Source of the DNA: Woronichinia naegeliana WA131
GTDB taxonomy: Bacteria > Cyanobacteriota > Cyanobacteriia > Cyanobacteriales > Microcystaceae
DNA length: 64,000 nucleotides
NCBI GenBank assembly: GCA_025370055.1
Contig: CP073041.1
Span: 5,488,272 to 5,552,271 of the forward strand
Reading direction: 5' to 3'
The notes under the pieces were generated by a model that made no database searches, was not told where the DNA came from, and worked only from the letters and a program-made list of their open reading frames with translations. Shown here in pieces: positions 44,077 to 51,995 of the stretch. Positions within the stretch are counted from its first letter, which is position 1. Each line of letters starts with the position of its first letter. The translations under genes and the position numbers were made by a program.

Positions 44077-45327
44077 GGTTCTTCTGGCTTTGCGGTAGAA
44101 GATGTATAATAAGATACACTATATGAGGACGACATCAATGTTATTTTTTCTGGAAAATCTTCTGAATTTACCAAAAGTAAACATAAGAAATGTGATTCAA
44201 GAGGGAAAACAAGCGTTTTTAATACTGAGTTGTCAAGAGGAAGAAGTCAAATGTAATTATTGTGGTAGCTTAACGGATGAATTACATCAGACGAACAGTG
44301 TATTAGTAAGGGACTTGTCTATCTCTGGTCAAATGGTATATCTGAAAGTCCCTCGTCGTAAATTTTACTGTAAAGATTGTCAAAGGTTTTTTACAGAAAA
44401 TCTAGAATTTATGGAAGCCCGTAGGAAATACACAGTGAGGTATGAAGAATATATTTATGGACGAGTAAATGTGAGCAGTGTGGAACAAGTAGGTAGAGAG
44501 GAATCTCTATCATGGGATCAAGTGAATGGAATTTACCAACGTCAATGTGAAGCTAAAAAAAAAGATTGGCAAGGAGTAAAACACCTCGGGATGGATGAAA
44601 TAGCGAAACGAAAAGGTCATCAGAATTTTGTAACAGTGTTAGGAGATATAGAGAAAGGAGAATTAATAGAAGTGATAGATAGTCATCAACAAGATAAAAT
44701 CATCGAAGTGCTGATGAAGAAAGAATTAGAGGTGAGGGAAGGAGTAGAACAAGTGAGTGTAGATATGTGGGGAGGATTTCCTAAAGTAATAGAAAAAGTA
44801 TTTCCGAATGCAGTAATTGTAACAGATAGATTTCATGTAATGAAGGCGTTGAATGAAGAATTGAATAAAATCCGTAAACAGACAAAATTGAATGTAAAAA
44901 TCAAGGGAGAAAAGTGGCTATTATTAAAAAATAAAGAAGACCTAAAAGAGGAAGAGTTAGAAAAACTAGAATTGGTGTTAAAGCAATCTGCTCGTTTGCG
45001 TAAAGCGTATGAATATAAAGAGTCATTTAGAGAGATATATGAAAAAGTAAATGATAAGGAAGAAGGAAGATTAAAATTTACAGAATGGTTAGAGAATGCA
45101 AAGAGCATTTATACAGATGTAATTAGCACAATTCGTAGGAATTTGGACTCTATTTGTAACTACTTTTTGAGTCGAACGACGAATGGGGCAATGGAAGGCA
45201 TCAATAATCGTCTTAAACTAATCAAGCGTCAAGCTTATGGATTTATGAACTTTGATAATATGCGAAATCGTTTTTTAGCTTGCTTTTCATGATAAGCTTT
45301 AATTATCACTCTTTGTTCAGGAGAACC
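44077..45327 (+). mobile_element. Intact ISL3-family element, 1251 bp
   Basis: Ends GGTTCTTCTGGCTTTG and, inverted, GGTTCTCCTGAACAAAG; 7-bp duplication TGATATG (44070-44076 and 45328-45334). The transposase gene is complete. A truncated relative is at 3153-3510. Confidence 0.88.
44102..45292 (+). CDS. ISL3-family transposase
   Basis: 396 residues, full length. Zinc ribbon CNYCGSLTDELHQTNS with FYCKDCQRFFTEN, HTH (VNVSSVEQVGREESLSWDQV), then DDE residues in HLGMDEIAKRKGHQNFVTVL, VSVDMWGGFPKVIEKVFPNA with VTDRFHVMKALNEEL, and SRTTNGAMEGINNRLKLIKR. An intact IS with duplication, so likely active. Confidence 0.92.
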   Translation: MYNKIHYMRTTSMLFFLENLLNLPKVNIRNVIQEGKQAFLILSCQEEEVKCNYCGSLTDELHQTNSVLVRDLSISGQMVYLKVPRRKFYCKDCQRFFTENLEFMEARRKYTVRYEEYIYGRVNVSSVEQVGREESLSWDQVNGIYQRQCEAKKKDWQGVKHLGMDEIAKRKGHQNFVTVLGDIEKGELIEVIDSHQQDKIIEVLMKKELEVREGVEQVSVDMWGGFPKVIEKVFPNAVIVTDRFHVMKALNEELNKIRKQTKLNVKIKGEKWLLLKNKEDLKEEELEKLELVLKQSARLRKAYEYKESFREIYEKVNDKEEGRLKFTEWLENAKSIYTDVISTIRRNLDSICNYFLSRTTNGAMEGINNRLKLIKRQAYGFMNFDNMRNRFLACFS

Positions 45328-45360
45328 TGATATGCTGAAAGTTTCCACATATTGTTACTG

Positions 45361-45393
45361 TTGAGAGTGTTATACAGAAAGTTTCTGTATAAT
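45361..45393 (+). promoter_or_regulatory. Promoter-like region with perfect palindrome, severed from its gene
   Basis: TATACAGAAA-G-TTTCTGTATA (45371-45391) is a perfect 10-bp inverted repeat. It overlaps TGTATAAT (45386-45393), an extended -10 box; TTGAGA at 45361 is a possible but distant -35. Before IS copy B inserted at 45402 this lay about 55 bp before the start codon now at 47148. A similar half-site TATACAGAAAATTTCT is at about 44032. Confidence 0.5.
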
Positions 45394-45401
45394 CAATAGT
45401 T

Positions 45402-47090
45402 AGGGCTTGCTGAAAAAAGCTGAAACCTTTACGGAGAAAAATAGTAGGCGAATTAAGAACCGCTAGAATGCACGAAAATAGGGTAGAATGCCTCAAAACC
45501 ATTGCATTAAGAAGAGAGAAAGCAGATGTACCGAAAGCAACAGTACTCAATTGAAACACCAGAAAACTTGAAAAATCTGTTCGGCGGGCAGTTAGACGAA
45601 GAAAATCGTTGGATAGAAATGTCAAAAATGATTCTTTGGGAAGAATATGAGGAAGAATATGCAAAAAACTTCACAGAAAAAAAAGGAGCCCCAGCCAAAT
45701 CATTTAGAATGGCATTAGGAGCATTAATTATCAAAGAAATTTCAGGAAAAAGTGACAGAGAAACAGTAGAACAAATAAAAGAGAACCCTTATTTACAGTA
45801 CTTTATAGGAATGGAAAGCTATAGTAGCAAAGAAGCATTTAATGCGTCAATGATGGTTCATTTTCGTAAAAAAATAGGAATGGAATTAATAAATAAAATT
45901 AATAAAGAAATAGAAAAAAAGCGACGGGTGTAGCGTCAGAAAAAAAAGAAAATGAAGGAAAGTTATTGTTAGATGCGACTTGTACACCAGCAGATATAAA
46001 ATATCCAACGGATATAGGAATATTGAATGATGCCAGAGAAAAAACAGAAAAAATAATAGATAAGCTGTATGAAGAAATAAAAGAGAAAAGGAAAGAAAAG
46101 CCGAGGACTTATAGGGAAGTGGCAAGAAAAGAGTACTTAGCCATAGCAAAAAAACGTCGTGTGTCAAAAAAAGAAAGAAGAAAAGGAACAAAAAAACAAC
46201 TAGGATATATAAAAAGAAACTTGTCTGATATAGAAAAAATGATAGAAGAGGGAGCAAAGTTAGAAAAACTAACGAAAAAAGAGCAAGAAGAGCTTGTAAC
46301 GATAGGAAAAGTGTATGAGCAACAGTTAGAAATGTATGAAAAAAAGACAAATAAAGTAGAAAACAGAATTGTGAGTGTAAGCCAACCTCACGTGCGTCCA
46401 ATAGTGCGTGGAAAAGCGGGAAAAGCAGTAGAGTTTGGAGCTAAAATATCGGCAAGTAATGTGAATGGCTTTGTCTTCTTAGACAAATTAAGTTGGGATA
46501 ATTACAACGAATCGGGAGATTTACAAGCGCGAATAGAAGAATATAAAAGGGAAACAGGATGTTATCCGGAATCGGTTCATGTGGATAAAATCTATCGAAC
46601 AAAAGCGAATCGAGCTTATTGTAAAGAAAGGGATATAAGAATGAGTGGTCCCCGATTGGGAAGACCGCCGAAAGAGGTGAGCAAAGAAAAAAAGAAAGAG
46701 GCACGCTCAGATGAAAGAGTGCGTAATGCCATTGAGGGTAAATTCGGACAGGGAAAGAGGAAATTTAGTCTTGGTCGAGTGATGGCCAAACTACCTGAGA
46801 CCTCGGAAACGGTAATTGCGATGAACTTTTTGGTAATGAATCTTTCTACTCTACTTCAGAAGACAAAAAGTAAAAAGTTGTAGAGTCGTTTTTCTTGTGA
46901 AAAATGGTGTTAATTTTCCTCTCTTTTGTGAGGAGTGATTTGTGTTGACCTTTTTAGACAGAAAGGAACAATAGATTAAACAAAATCTGTATTTTGATTT
47001 GTTTCCATAAGGATAAGTTATCTATGCTTTTTCAGTCCATACTTCCCTAACCCACATTTCTTTCGTTTTTTGACTTTTTCAGCAAGCCCT
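45402..47090 (+). mobile_element. DUF772-type IS, copy B, 1689 bp
   Basis: Nearly identical to copy A (3547-5236) including ends, but one base shorter because an A8 run is A7. Flanked by the 4-bp duplication AGTT (45398-45401 and 47091-47094). It lies between the promoter-like palindrome at 45371 and the gene at 47148. Confidence 0.9.
45526..46883 (+). pseudogene. DUF772-type transposase, IS copy B, broken at an A7 run
   Basis: Matches the 452-residue protein of copy A, but after residue ~131 (NKEIEKK) the A7 run at about 45914-45920 shifts the frame to a TAG at 45931-45933. The remainder is open from about 45966 in the other frame. Only one residue differs elsewhere (LSDIEKM instead of LSHIEKM). 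Slippage on A7 could restore some full-length product; otherwise the copy is dead and depends on copy A. Confidence 0.85.
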
Positions 47091-47147
47091 AGTTAGGCTA
47101 CAAGTTTACGAACACAGAAAACCTTAAATTTAACAAAGGAGAAAACC

Positions 47148-47732
47148 ATGCCAACACCAGCTTCAGTTATTTCTGGAATAATCACTGCAGGAAAACTTGC
47201 AGAATCCATTGGTAAAATGTCAAGCCTAATTCCCGATGTTCCACAAGACCTCAAAGATAAACATCGTTGGGTAACTGTAACCGTATTTAATCAAAGTCAA
47301 TATGCTTTAGTATATAAAAGCTCCTATTTTGATAGTGGGAGATTTTGGACAGCACCAACTAACGTCGAGCCATTTCAAGAAATGACATTTTCGGGATGTG
47401 ATAAAGATGGTTCATTTCTTACGGGGGTCAGTGGAGGCACTACATTTACACTTCAAATGCCAAAAGAAGGGGGTGGGTATCAAGAGTTAGATATAGGAAT
47501 TGGATTTACCAATCCTCAAAGTGGATCGCTAAAAAGCTCAGGTGTTTTTACTTCTAGTGCTGAAACAGCCTATGATGATGCTACAGATAGCACTACAAAC
47601 AACACTTCTTCGAATTATTCGGGAAACGACACAAATGGCGAAAGTACTACAATAAATTTTCTATTGGTGTCAGCTCCTGGACAAGAAGCAAGAATAACCA
47701 TAACTGAGCAGATAGTATCTGGTGGTAATTAA
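47148..47732 (+). CDS. Actinoporin-/aegerolysin-like small protein, possible pore former
   Basis: 194 residues with AAAGGAGAAAACC before the ATG. An amphipathic N-terminal helix (ASVISGIITAGKLAESIGKM) precedes a beta-rich body: RWVTVTVFNQSQYALVYKSS, YFDSGRFWTAPTNVEPFQEM, GSFLTGVSGGTTFTLQMP and LDIGIGFTNPQSGSL. The order helix, then VxVxNxS, YFxSG, and a GVxGxxxF strand resembles sea-anemone actinoporins. A low-complexity Ser/Thr/Asn/Asp linker (~143-165) follows. No signal peptide. Family assignment is by pattern only and uncertain. Its promoter was displaced by IS copy B. Confidence 0.6.
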   Translation: MPTPASVISGIITAGKLAESIGKMSSLIPDVPQDLKDKHRWVTVTVFNQSQYALVYKSSYFDSGRFWTAPTNVEPFQEMTFSGCDKDGSFLTGVSGGTTFTLQMPKEGGGYQELDIGIGFTNPQSGSLKSSGVFTSSAETAYDDATDSTTNNTSSNYSGNDTNGESTTINFLLVSAPGQEARITITEQIVSGGN

Positions 47733-47760
47733 ATTAACTAAGTCATTGTCAAAGCTGTAG

Positions 47761-47781
47761 GGTGCGTTACTCAAACGCACC
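47761..47781 (+). terminator. Hairpin after actinoporin-like gene
   Basis: GGTGCGTTACTCAAACGCACC is an 8-bp stem with a five-base loop, followed by TTATTT, 28 bp after the stop codon. Good candidate intrinsic terminator, although related palindromes are dispersed repeats in cyanobacteria. Confidence 0.6.
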
Positions 47782-47865
47782 TTATTTAATGTTCGTTAAA
47801 CCTGCAATATTTTGTGCGTTACGCTACGCTAACACACGCTACATTGACTGACTGATGGACACAAA

Positions 47866-48030
47866 TGTGATCGCTGTTATCTTGTTGATTCATGTTTAAA
47901 ACGCGATCACTTTGGCTTTTGAAAGTGCGATCATTTTGGGATAGTGCGATTATTTTGGGAGAGTCAATTTTTTGGGAATGGCGATCCCGTTTTGACGAGA
48001 TTTAGAGCGATCGTTATGGCCCAGTGCGAT
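47866..48030. repeat. HIP1-type repeat cluster
   Basis: GTGATCGCTGTTATCTTGTT and GATTCATGTTTAAAACGCGA, then units GTGCGATCATTTTGGG at ~20-bp spacing and GGCGATCCCGTTTTGACGAG, ending GTTATGGCCCAGTGCGATCG. Related series are at 50888-51030, 51520-51690 and 52266-52420. No gene in 47733-48090. Confidence 0.65.
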
Positions 48031-48090
48031 CGCCAAAAAGGGATTTTTTTAAATTTTTCTATCATCATTTTTGACACACCTATTTTATAA

Positions 48091-48309
48091 TTGACATCAT
48101 CTTTCAAATTAACAAAAAAAGTAGTTATAATTATAGTTACATCAGAGCAAAAAACAAGATGTTATGTCCTGTGTTGTTGGTTTACTAGACTTTATTTGCC
48201 TATTAACATTGTTCGTCTAGATGAGCGCACGGGAAATATCTTTTTCCTTGCAGGAGAGGAAAACATCATTGAAATCTATCCAAACGGAAACTGGAGGTAC
48301 ATTGCATGA
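48091..48309 (+). CDS. DUF6888-like protein
   Basis: 72 residues if started at TTG 48091; the true start is uncertain. RLYLPINIVRLDERTGNIFF and LAGEENIIEIYPNGNWRYI match the short DUF6888 family of cyanobacteria. It overlaps the next start as ATGA (48306-48309), so the two are co-translated. Presumed TA-like pair by size and gene order; no activity is known to me. Confidence 0.65.
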   Translation: MTSSFKLTKKVVIIIVTSEQKTRCYVLCCWFTRLYLPINIVRLDERTGNIFFLAGEENIIEIYPNGNWRYIA

Positions 48310-48515
48310 GTCAACCTAAATTTCAAGAAATGAGTCAAAAAGAACTGCAAGATTATATGCTTTCTCACAGAGATGATCAGCAAGCCTTCTATGCTTATAT
48401 AGACAGATTACATCAAGAAGGAAATTGGATGGAAATGCCTTCAGTAGATTCAGTTGAAGATTTAGCAAAATATCCTGAGTTTACAGCGCGTTTCCGCCAA
48501 AACTCTCAACCTTAA
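48306..48515 (+). CDS. DUF6887-like protein
   Basis: 69 residues: MSQPKFQEMSQKELQDYMLS, HRDDQQAFYAYIDRLHQEG. The M(S/T)xxELxxYxLxHRDDxxA block is the DUF6887 signature, a small helical acidic protein found directly after DUF6888. Antitoxin-like by composition. Followed by a terminator at 48537. Confidence 0.7.
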   Translation: MSQPKFQEMSQKELQDYMLSHRDDQQAFYAYIDRLHQEGNWMEMPSVDSVEDLAKYPEFTARFRQNSQP

Positions 48516-48536
48516 ATATCCGTTATAAACGCGATC

Positions 48537-48567
48537 GCCGATCTTATACTGAGATCGGCATTTTTTT
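48537..48567 (+). terminator. Rho-independent terminator
   Basis: GCCGATCT and AGATCGGC form an 8-bp GC-rich stem with a 7-base loop, followed by A and seven T (48561-48567). It is 22 bp after the DUF6887 stop codon. Confidence 0.85.
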
Positions 48568-48586
48568 GTGGATTAAACTTTAAAAT

Positions 48587-48735
48587 CGCGATCATTTTGG
48601 CTGTTGAAAGGGCGATCATTTTGGCTGTTGACAGTGCGATCACTGTGGCCATTGAAAGTGCGATCGCCTTGGTTGTTGAAAGTACAATCCTTGTTGATTA
48701 AACTTTGGCTGTTGAAAGTGCGATCGCCGATCTTG
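48587..48735. repeat. 24-bp HIP1-type repeat array
   Basis: At least four tandem 24-bp units (starts about 48588, 48612, 48636, 48660) of the form GCGATCATTTTGGCTGTTGA followed by AAGT, with a looser fifth, then GTTGATTAAACTTTGGCTGT. A minus-strand open frame through this array (48573-48797) is an artefact of the repeat. Confidence 0.8.
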
Positions 48736-48838
48736 TAAGGTGCGTTAATAAGAGGTAACTCACCTTTTGAATTAAGAGAAACTCCTACCGCTTTCAAGTC
48801 AGCTATAATGTCGGTTAGACAATGCTCTTATGAGGCAT

Positions 48839-49084
48839 TTAAGCATCGGATATACATTCATGAGCATATTTTTCAACCAGTAATTCGATTATTTTCTCAT
48901 AAGGAATTTGCTTTCGATCAGCTTGGGCTTTAAAGAAGCTTACACTTTCTTCTGTTAATTCTAATGTTACTTGATTGGTTTTGGTTTTACCTTTAGGAAC
49001 TAACTGGTCTGGAGACGGTAAAAAATCTTTAACGACTTGTCCCATTTCCATTAGTTCATTAGTATAAGTTATTTTGCTGTTCAT
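48839..49084 (-). CDS. brnA: BrnA-type antitoxin, pair 1
   Basis: 81 residues from MNSKITYTNELMEMGQVVKD at 49084. The C-terminal ribbon-helix-helix is VTLELTEESVSFFKAQADRK, QIPYEKIIELLVEKYAHE. Located after and overlapping BrnT by 26 bp, the normal toxin-antitoxin order for brnTA. Longer in-frame starts run back inside brnT and were rejected. Confidence 0.8.
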   Translation of the reverse strand: MNSKITYTNELMEMGQVVKDFLPSPDQLVPKGKTKTNQVTLELTEESVSFFKAQADRKQIPYEKIIELLVEKYAHECISDA

Positions 49085-49343
49085 ATCGTTTACGTCCTTT
49101 TCGCCAATAACCAGCTCCAAAAATTCTAACTTTTCCGTCTCGGTAAGTAAAGCGTACTGTGATAATTCCTTCATTAACTTGCCCCATACAGTAAAATCGA
49201 TTTTCTTCTTGACTGTGAGCCAGATCTTGTACGATAACTCTGTCGGGGTCAAAAAATGCGTATTGGGCTAATTCAAAAGAAACATCGTGTTTCTGTTGGT
49301 TCAAACGATTTTTATCTTCATCCCATTCAAAGCTTTCATCCAT
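49059..49343 (-). CDS. brnT: BrnT-type RNase toxin, pair 1
   Basis: 94 residues: FEWDEDKNRLNQQKHDVSFE, AQYAFFDPDRVIVQDL and GQVNEGIITVRFTYRDGKVR then an R/A-x-GYWRKGRKRYE tail. The W(D/E)xxKxxxNxxKHxVsFe block is the BrnT signature. The usual ISARKA segment is altered to FGAGYWRKG. Confidence 0.85.
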   Translation of the reverse strand: MDESFEWDEDKNRLNQQKHDVSFELAQYAFFDPDRVIVQDLAHSQEENRFYCMGQVNEGIITVRFTYRDGKVRIFGAGYWRKGRKRYEQQNNLY

Positions 49344-49424
49344 AAGCGGAGTTTATAAACCTGAACACTTTAATTGTAACCTAATTTGGGATTGCAGCAA
49401 TGAGAAACTCAACCAAAATTACGT

Positions 49425-49560
49425 TAGTGCGATCGCCGTTATCTTGTTGATTAAACTTTAAAACTGTGATCGCTTTGACTTTTGAAAGTGCGATCGCTTT
49501 GGCTGTTGAAAGTGCGATCACCGTCATCTTGTTGATTAAACTTTAAAACTGCGATCATGT
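49425..49560. repeat. HIP1-type repeat cluster
   Basis: GTGCGATCGCCGTTATCTTG, TTGATTAAACTTTAAAACTG, two GCGATCGCTTTGGCTGTTGA-type units and again GATCACCGTCATCTTGTTGA. Same repeat family as 48587 and 50888. Confidence 0.75.
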
Positions 49561-49586
49561 ATAATCCAAAATATTATTAACTAGAT

Positions 49587-49798
49587 AGGGTTTGCCGAAT
49601 AAAGGCAGAACCTTTATCAGATAAGCTTTTCAGCCATTTTGAACACGATTAGGTGCAAGCTTATGGCATTTGAAGGCTCAAAATCCATGCACTTTGCTAG
49701 AAAATTGTGGGTTAAAATCGGAAACTGATTTCTGAAGTCACCATTTTTCGCGCCCTGTGGCATCTAGGTTCGATTTGCAGACTTATTCAGCAAGCCCT
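49587..49798. mobile_element. MITE family 1, copy 2 (212 bp)
   Basis: AGGGTTTGCCGAATAAAGG ... CTTATTCAGCAAGCCCT with a perfect 4-bp duplication AGAT (49583-49586 and 49799-49802). The most diverged of the three copies, so the oldest. It ends 20 bp before a brnT start codon. Confidence 0.85.
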
Positions 49799-49818
49799 AG
49801 ATACAAAATCTCGATAAA

Positions 49819-50085
49819 ATGGAGATAGAATGGGACAATAATAAAGCTGCTTCAAACTTGATCAAACATAAAATTGATTTTGAAGACGCAAAAAATATTT
49901 TTCTAGACCCCAACCGTCTAGAAAGAGAAGATAAACGTGATTATAATGAAACTAGAATTCAAGTAATCGGTATCGTTAATCAAGTAGTTTTATTTATCGT
50001 CTATACCAAAAGAAACGGCAAAAATCGTATCATTTCAGCAAGGAGGGCCAATAAGAATGAACGACGACAATATTACCAGAGTTAA
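49819..50085 (+). CDS. brnT: BrnT-type RNase toxin, pair 2
   Basis: 88 residues: EIEWDNNKAASNLIKHKIDF, EDAKNIFLDPNRLE and FIVYTKRNGKNRIISARRAN KNERRQYYQS. Complete BrnT with the ISARRAN-x-x-ERRxY tail. MITE 1 lies just upstream, so its promoter may be in the MITE. Overlaps the antitoxin by 29 bp. Confidence 0.88.
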   Translation: MEIEWDNNKAASNLIKHKIDFEDAKNIFLDPNRLEREDKRDYNETRIQVIGIVNQVVLFIVYTKRNGKNRIISARRANKNERRQYYQS

Positions 50086-50254
50086 ACTTGATCCCAAAAA
50101 TGTTAGTCATGGCAACACAGATTGGGAAAAAGTTGAAGCAATGACGGAGGAGGACATTAATAAAGCAGCCGAAGCCGATTCGGACTGTCTCCCCCTATCT
50201 CAACAAGAATTAAATGAATTTCGTCGTATATCAATACAAGTGCCTATCTTGTAG
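50057..50254 (+). CDS. brnA: BrnA-type antitoxin, pair 2, C-terminus lost to repeat
   Basis: 65 residues: MNDDNITRVKLDPKNVSHGN, TDWEKVEAMTEEDINKAAEA and LSQQELNEFRRISIQVPIL. The N-terminal part fits BrnA, but the C-terminal RHH DNA-binding half expected after the NEFRR segment is missing; the stop lies at the edge of the GTCTGCTTCGCAG repeat (50253). May neutralise toxin but not autoregulate. Confidence 0.7.
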   Translation: MNDDNITRVKLDPKNVSHGNTDWEKVEAMTEEDINKAAEADSDCLPLSQQELNEFRRISIQVPIL

Positions 50255-50375
50255 TGCGGTCTGCTTCGCAGTGCCTTCGGCAACGCTGTTGTCTTGTTGA
50301 TTAAACTTTAAAATTGCGATCATTTTTGCTTTTGAAAGTGTGATTTTTGCTTTTGAAAGTGCGATCTTGTAGGTT
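50253..50375. repeat. GTCTGCTTCGCAGTGCC repeat, copy 2, plus HIP1 units
   Basis: AGTGCGGTCTGCTTCGCAGT then GCCTTCGGCAACGCTGTTGT and CTTGTTGATTAAACTTTAAA, as at 40793 and 52266, followed by two TTTGCTTTTGAAAGTG units. Confidence 0.75.
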
Positions 50376-50462
50376 GGATTGACCTTCATAAAACTCAATA
50401 ATTCCACACAAACAATATTCTCCTTCCTTACTTGTCCGTTGTAATTATGTTAACATCAGAGA

Positions 50463-50729
50463 ATGTTTGAATGGGACGAACAAAAAGCAGAGCGTAATCA
50501 AGCTAAACACTCAGTTAGTTTTGAGTTCGCAACAAGGGCATTCGACGATGAAAATCGAGTAACAGTCATTGATAATCGCCGTGACTACGGGGAAACTCGC
50601 TATATTACGCTAGCCAAGATTGATAACCGCTTGTATGTAGTCGCTTTTACCTTACGCTCATCTATCATTCGTCTAATCTCAGCCCGAAAAGCCAATAATA
50701 AAGAGGCGAAACGCTATGAAAACAATTAA
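50463..50729 (+). CDS. brnT: BrnT-type RNase toxin, pair 3
   Basis: 88 residues: MFEWDEQKAERNQAKHSVSF, EFATRAFDDENRVTVID, GETRYITLAKIDNRLYVVAF and LISARKANNKEAKRYENN. All BrnT motifs are present. Overlaps its antitoxin by 14 bp. Confidence 0.9.
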   Translation: MFEWDEQKAERNQAKHSVSFEFATRAFDDENRVTVIDNRRDYGETRYITLAKIDNRLYVVAFTLRSSIIRLISARKANNKEAKRYENN

Positions 50730-50925
50730 ATATACCCCCGTGCCAAACAAGAAACCTCAACTAAGCGAAGCACAAGAAGCTCGGTTAGCCAGCTTGTCAG
50801 ATGAAGATATTGATTATTCAGATATAGAGGAGCTAAATGATGAGTTTTGGGAAAAGGCGGAAATAGTGTCACCTGACTTAACTCAGCCAATTACCTTGAG
50901 AGTGCGATCGCCGTTATCTTGTTGA
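50716..50925 (+). CDS. brnA: BrnA-type antitoxin, pair 3, C-terminus replaced by repeat
   Basis: 69 residues: YTPVPNKKPQLSEAQEARLA, SLSDEDIDYSDIEELNDEFW, AEIVSPDLTQPITLRVRSPL SC. The block DIxELxDxFWxxA and LTQPITLR leads normally into the RHH helices, but after TLR the sequence is the dispersed HIP1 repeat GTGCGATCGCCGTTATCTTG, which supplies the last seven residues and the stop. DNA-binding half lost, as in pair 2. Confidence 0.78.
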   Translation: MKTIKYTPVPNKKPQLSEAQEARLASLSDEDIDYSDIEELNDEFWEKAEIVSPDLTQPITLRVRSPLSC

Positions 50926-51030
50926 TTAAATTTTAAAATTGCGATCGTTTTGGGAGATTCAATCTTTCGGGAATGGTGATCGTTTTTTGTGATGATGAGA
51001 TTTGGAAAGGCGATCGCTATGGCCCAGCCA
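50900..51030. repeat. HIP1-type repeat cluster
   Basis: GTGCGATCGCCGTTATCTTG, TTGATTAAATTTTAAAATTG, GCGATCGTTTTGGGAGATTC, GGAATGGTGATCG and GGCGATCGCTATGGCCCAGC in the same order as 47880-48020, so the whole string is duplicated between loci. Confidence 0.75.
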
Positions 51031-51082
51031 TTTTTGTTAGAATACCTCTATCTAACTCTAACTTTTAACCGCTCAAAAACCG

Positions 51083-51289
51083 ATGAGACAAGTCATTACC
51101 TATAAAGATGAAGATGGCTACTGGATTGCTGAATGTCCAAGCCTGAAAGGATGCGTTAGCCAAGGAAAAACCAAGGAAATAGCACTCACTAATATTAAGG
51201 AAGCCATTTCGGGCTACATTGCAGCCTTAGAAGAGGATGGTTTACCGATTCCAGAAGAAACTTTTGAAACTTTTCTGGTTCTTGTATGA
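51083..51289 (+). CDS. hicB: HicB-family antitoxin
   Basis: 68 residues: YKDEDGYWIAECPSLKGCVS, QGKTKEIALTNIKEAISGYI. The partial RNase-H-like HicB fold (GYWxAECPxLxGCxSQGxTxEEAL) is clear. No C-terminal DNA-binding domain, so the short type. Overlaps hicA as ATGA. Confidence 0.93.
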   Translation: MRQVITYKDEDGYWIAECPSLKGCVSQGKTKEIALTNIKEAISGYIAALEEDGLPIPEETFETFLVLV

Positions 51290-51507
51290 GTAAACTTCCC
51301 AGTATTTCAGGTAAAAACTGTGTAAAAGCTCTACAAAAAGTTGGCTTTTATCTTAAACGAAGAGAAAGTAGTCACGTCATTTTAAGGAGAGATAACCCCT
51401 TTGCTCAGGTCGTTGTACCAGATCATCCAGAATTGGCGAAAGGAACCCTACGCGCTATCCTTCGAGAGGTTGATTTAAGTGTAGAAGAATTTATCCGATT
51501 ACTATAG
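51286..51507 (+). CDS. hicA: HicA mRNA interferase toxin
   Basis: 73 residues with the dsRBD-like fold and catalytic His: KLPSISGKNCVKALQKVGFY, RRESSHVILRRDN, VVVPDHPELAKGTLRAILRE. Complete HicA. Gene order hicB-hicA is the reverse of the E. coli order but common in cyanobacteria. Confidence 0.93.
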   Translation: MSKLPSISGKNCVKALQKVGFYLKRRESSHVILRRDNPFAQVVVPDHPELAKGTLRAILREVDLSVEEFIRLL

Positions 51508-51695
51508 GGTGATCGCCTTTTATCTTTTTATTCAAGGGTAAGGGGTGATCGTGTATTTCCGTCTTCATAGTGCGATCACGGTTATCTTGTTAATTCATGT
51601 TTAAAAACGTGATCGCTTTGTTTGTTGAAAGTGTGATCACTTTGGTCTTTGAAAGTGCGATCGCTTTTTATGCAAGTGCGATCGCTTACAATGGA
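51508..51695. repeat. HIP1-type repeat cluster
   Basis: GGTGATCGTGTATTTCCGTC, TTCATAGTGCGATCACGGTT, CTTGTTAATTCATGTTTAAA, then 24-bp-type units (GTGATCGCTTTGTTTGTTGA AAGT) and two GTGCGATCGCTT octamers. Same family as the other gaps in 47.8-52.4 kb. Confidence 0.7.
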
Positions 51696-51737
51696 GAGCA
51701 GACTTTTAGAAGGCAACCTTGATTGCGATTCTTACTC

Positions 51738-51995
51738 ATGCCAACCCTATCAAGCTTCTATGGAATAAAAATCACAATGAACTATAACGATCACAATCCG
51801 CCTCATATCCATGCCGAGTATCAAGATTGTGAAGCGGTTATAATGATTCAAACAGGTGAAGTTTATGGTCAAATGCCCAAAAGAGGACTAAATTTAATAT
51901 GGGAGTGGCTTGATCTACACTAATCTGAACTATTAGAGAACTGGGAAAATGCACGTCAAAGAAAACTTCTTAACAGAATCGATCCCCTTGCCTAA
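51738..51995 (+). pseudogene. DUF4160 gene with in-frame stop
   Basis: From ATG 51738: MPTLSSFYGIKITMNYNDHN, PPHIHAEYQDCEAVI, WEWLDLH, then TAA at 51921-51923, then in the same frame SELLENWENARQRKLLNRID PLA and a stop at 51995. The part after TAA is the normal DUF4160 C-terminus. So one nonsense change splits the gene; the shortened product lacks the last helix. Confidence 0.8.

Noticed and set aside
48573-48797. 74-codon minus frame with repeated DRTFNSQ-like units
   Set aside because: Translation of the 24-bp HIP1 repeat; no start signal, and the other reading frames of the repeat are equally open.
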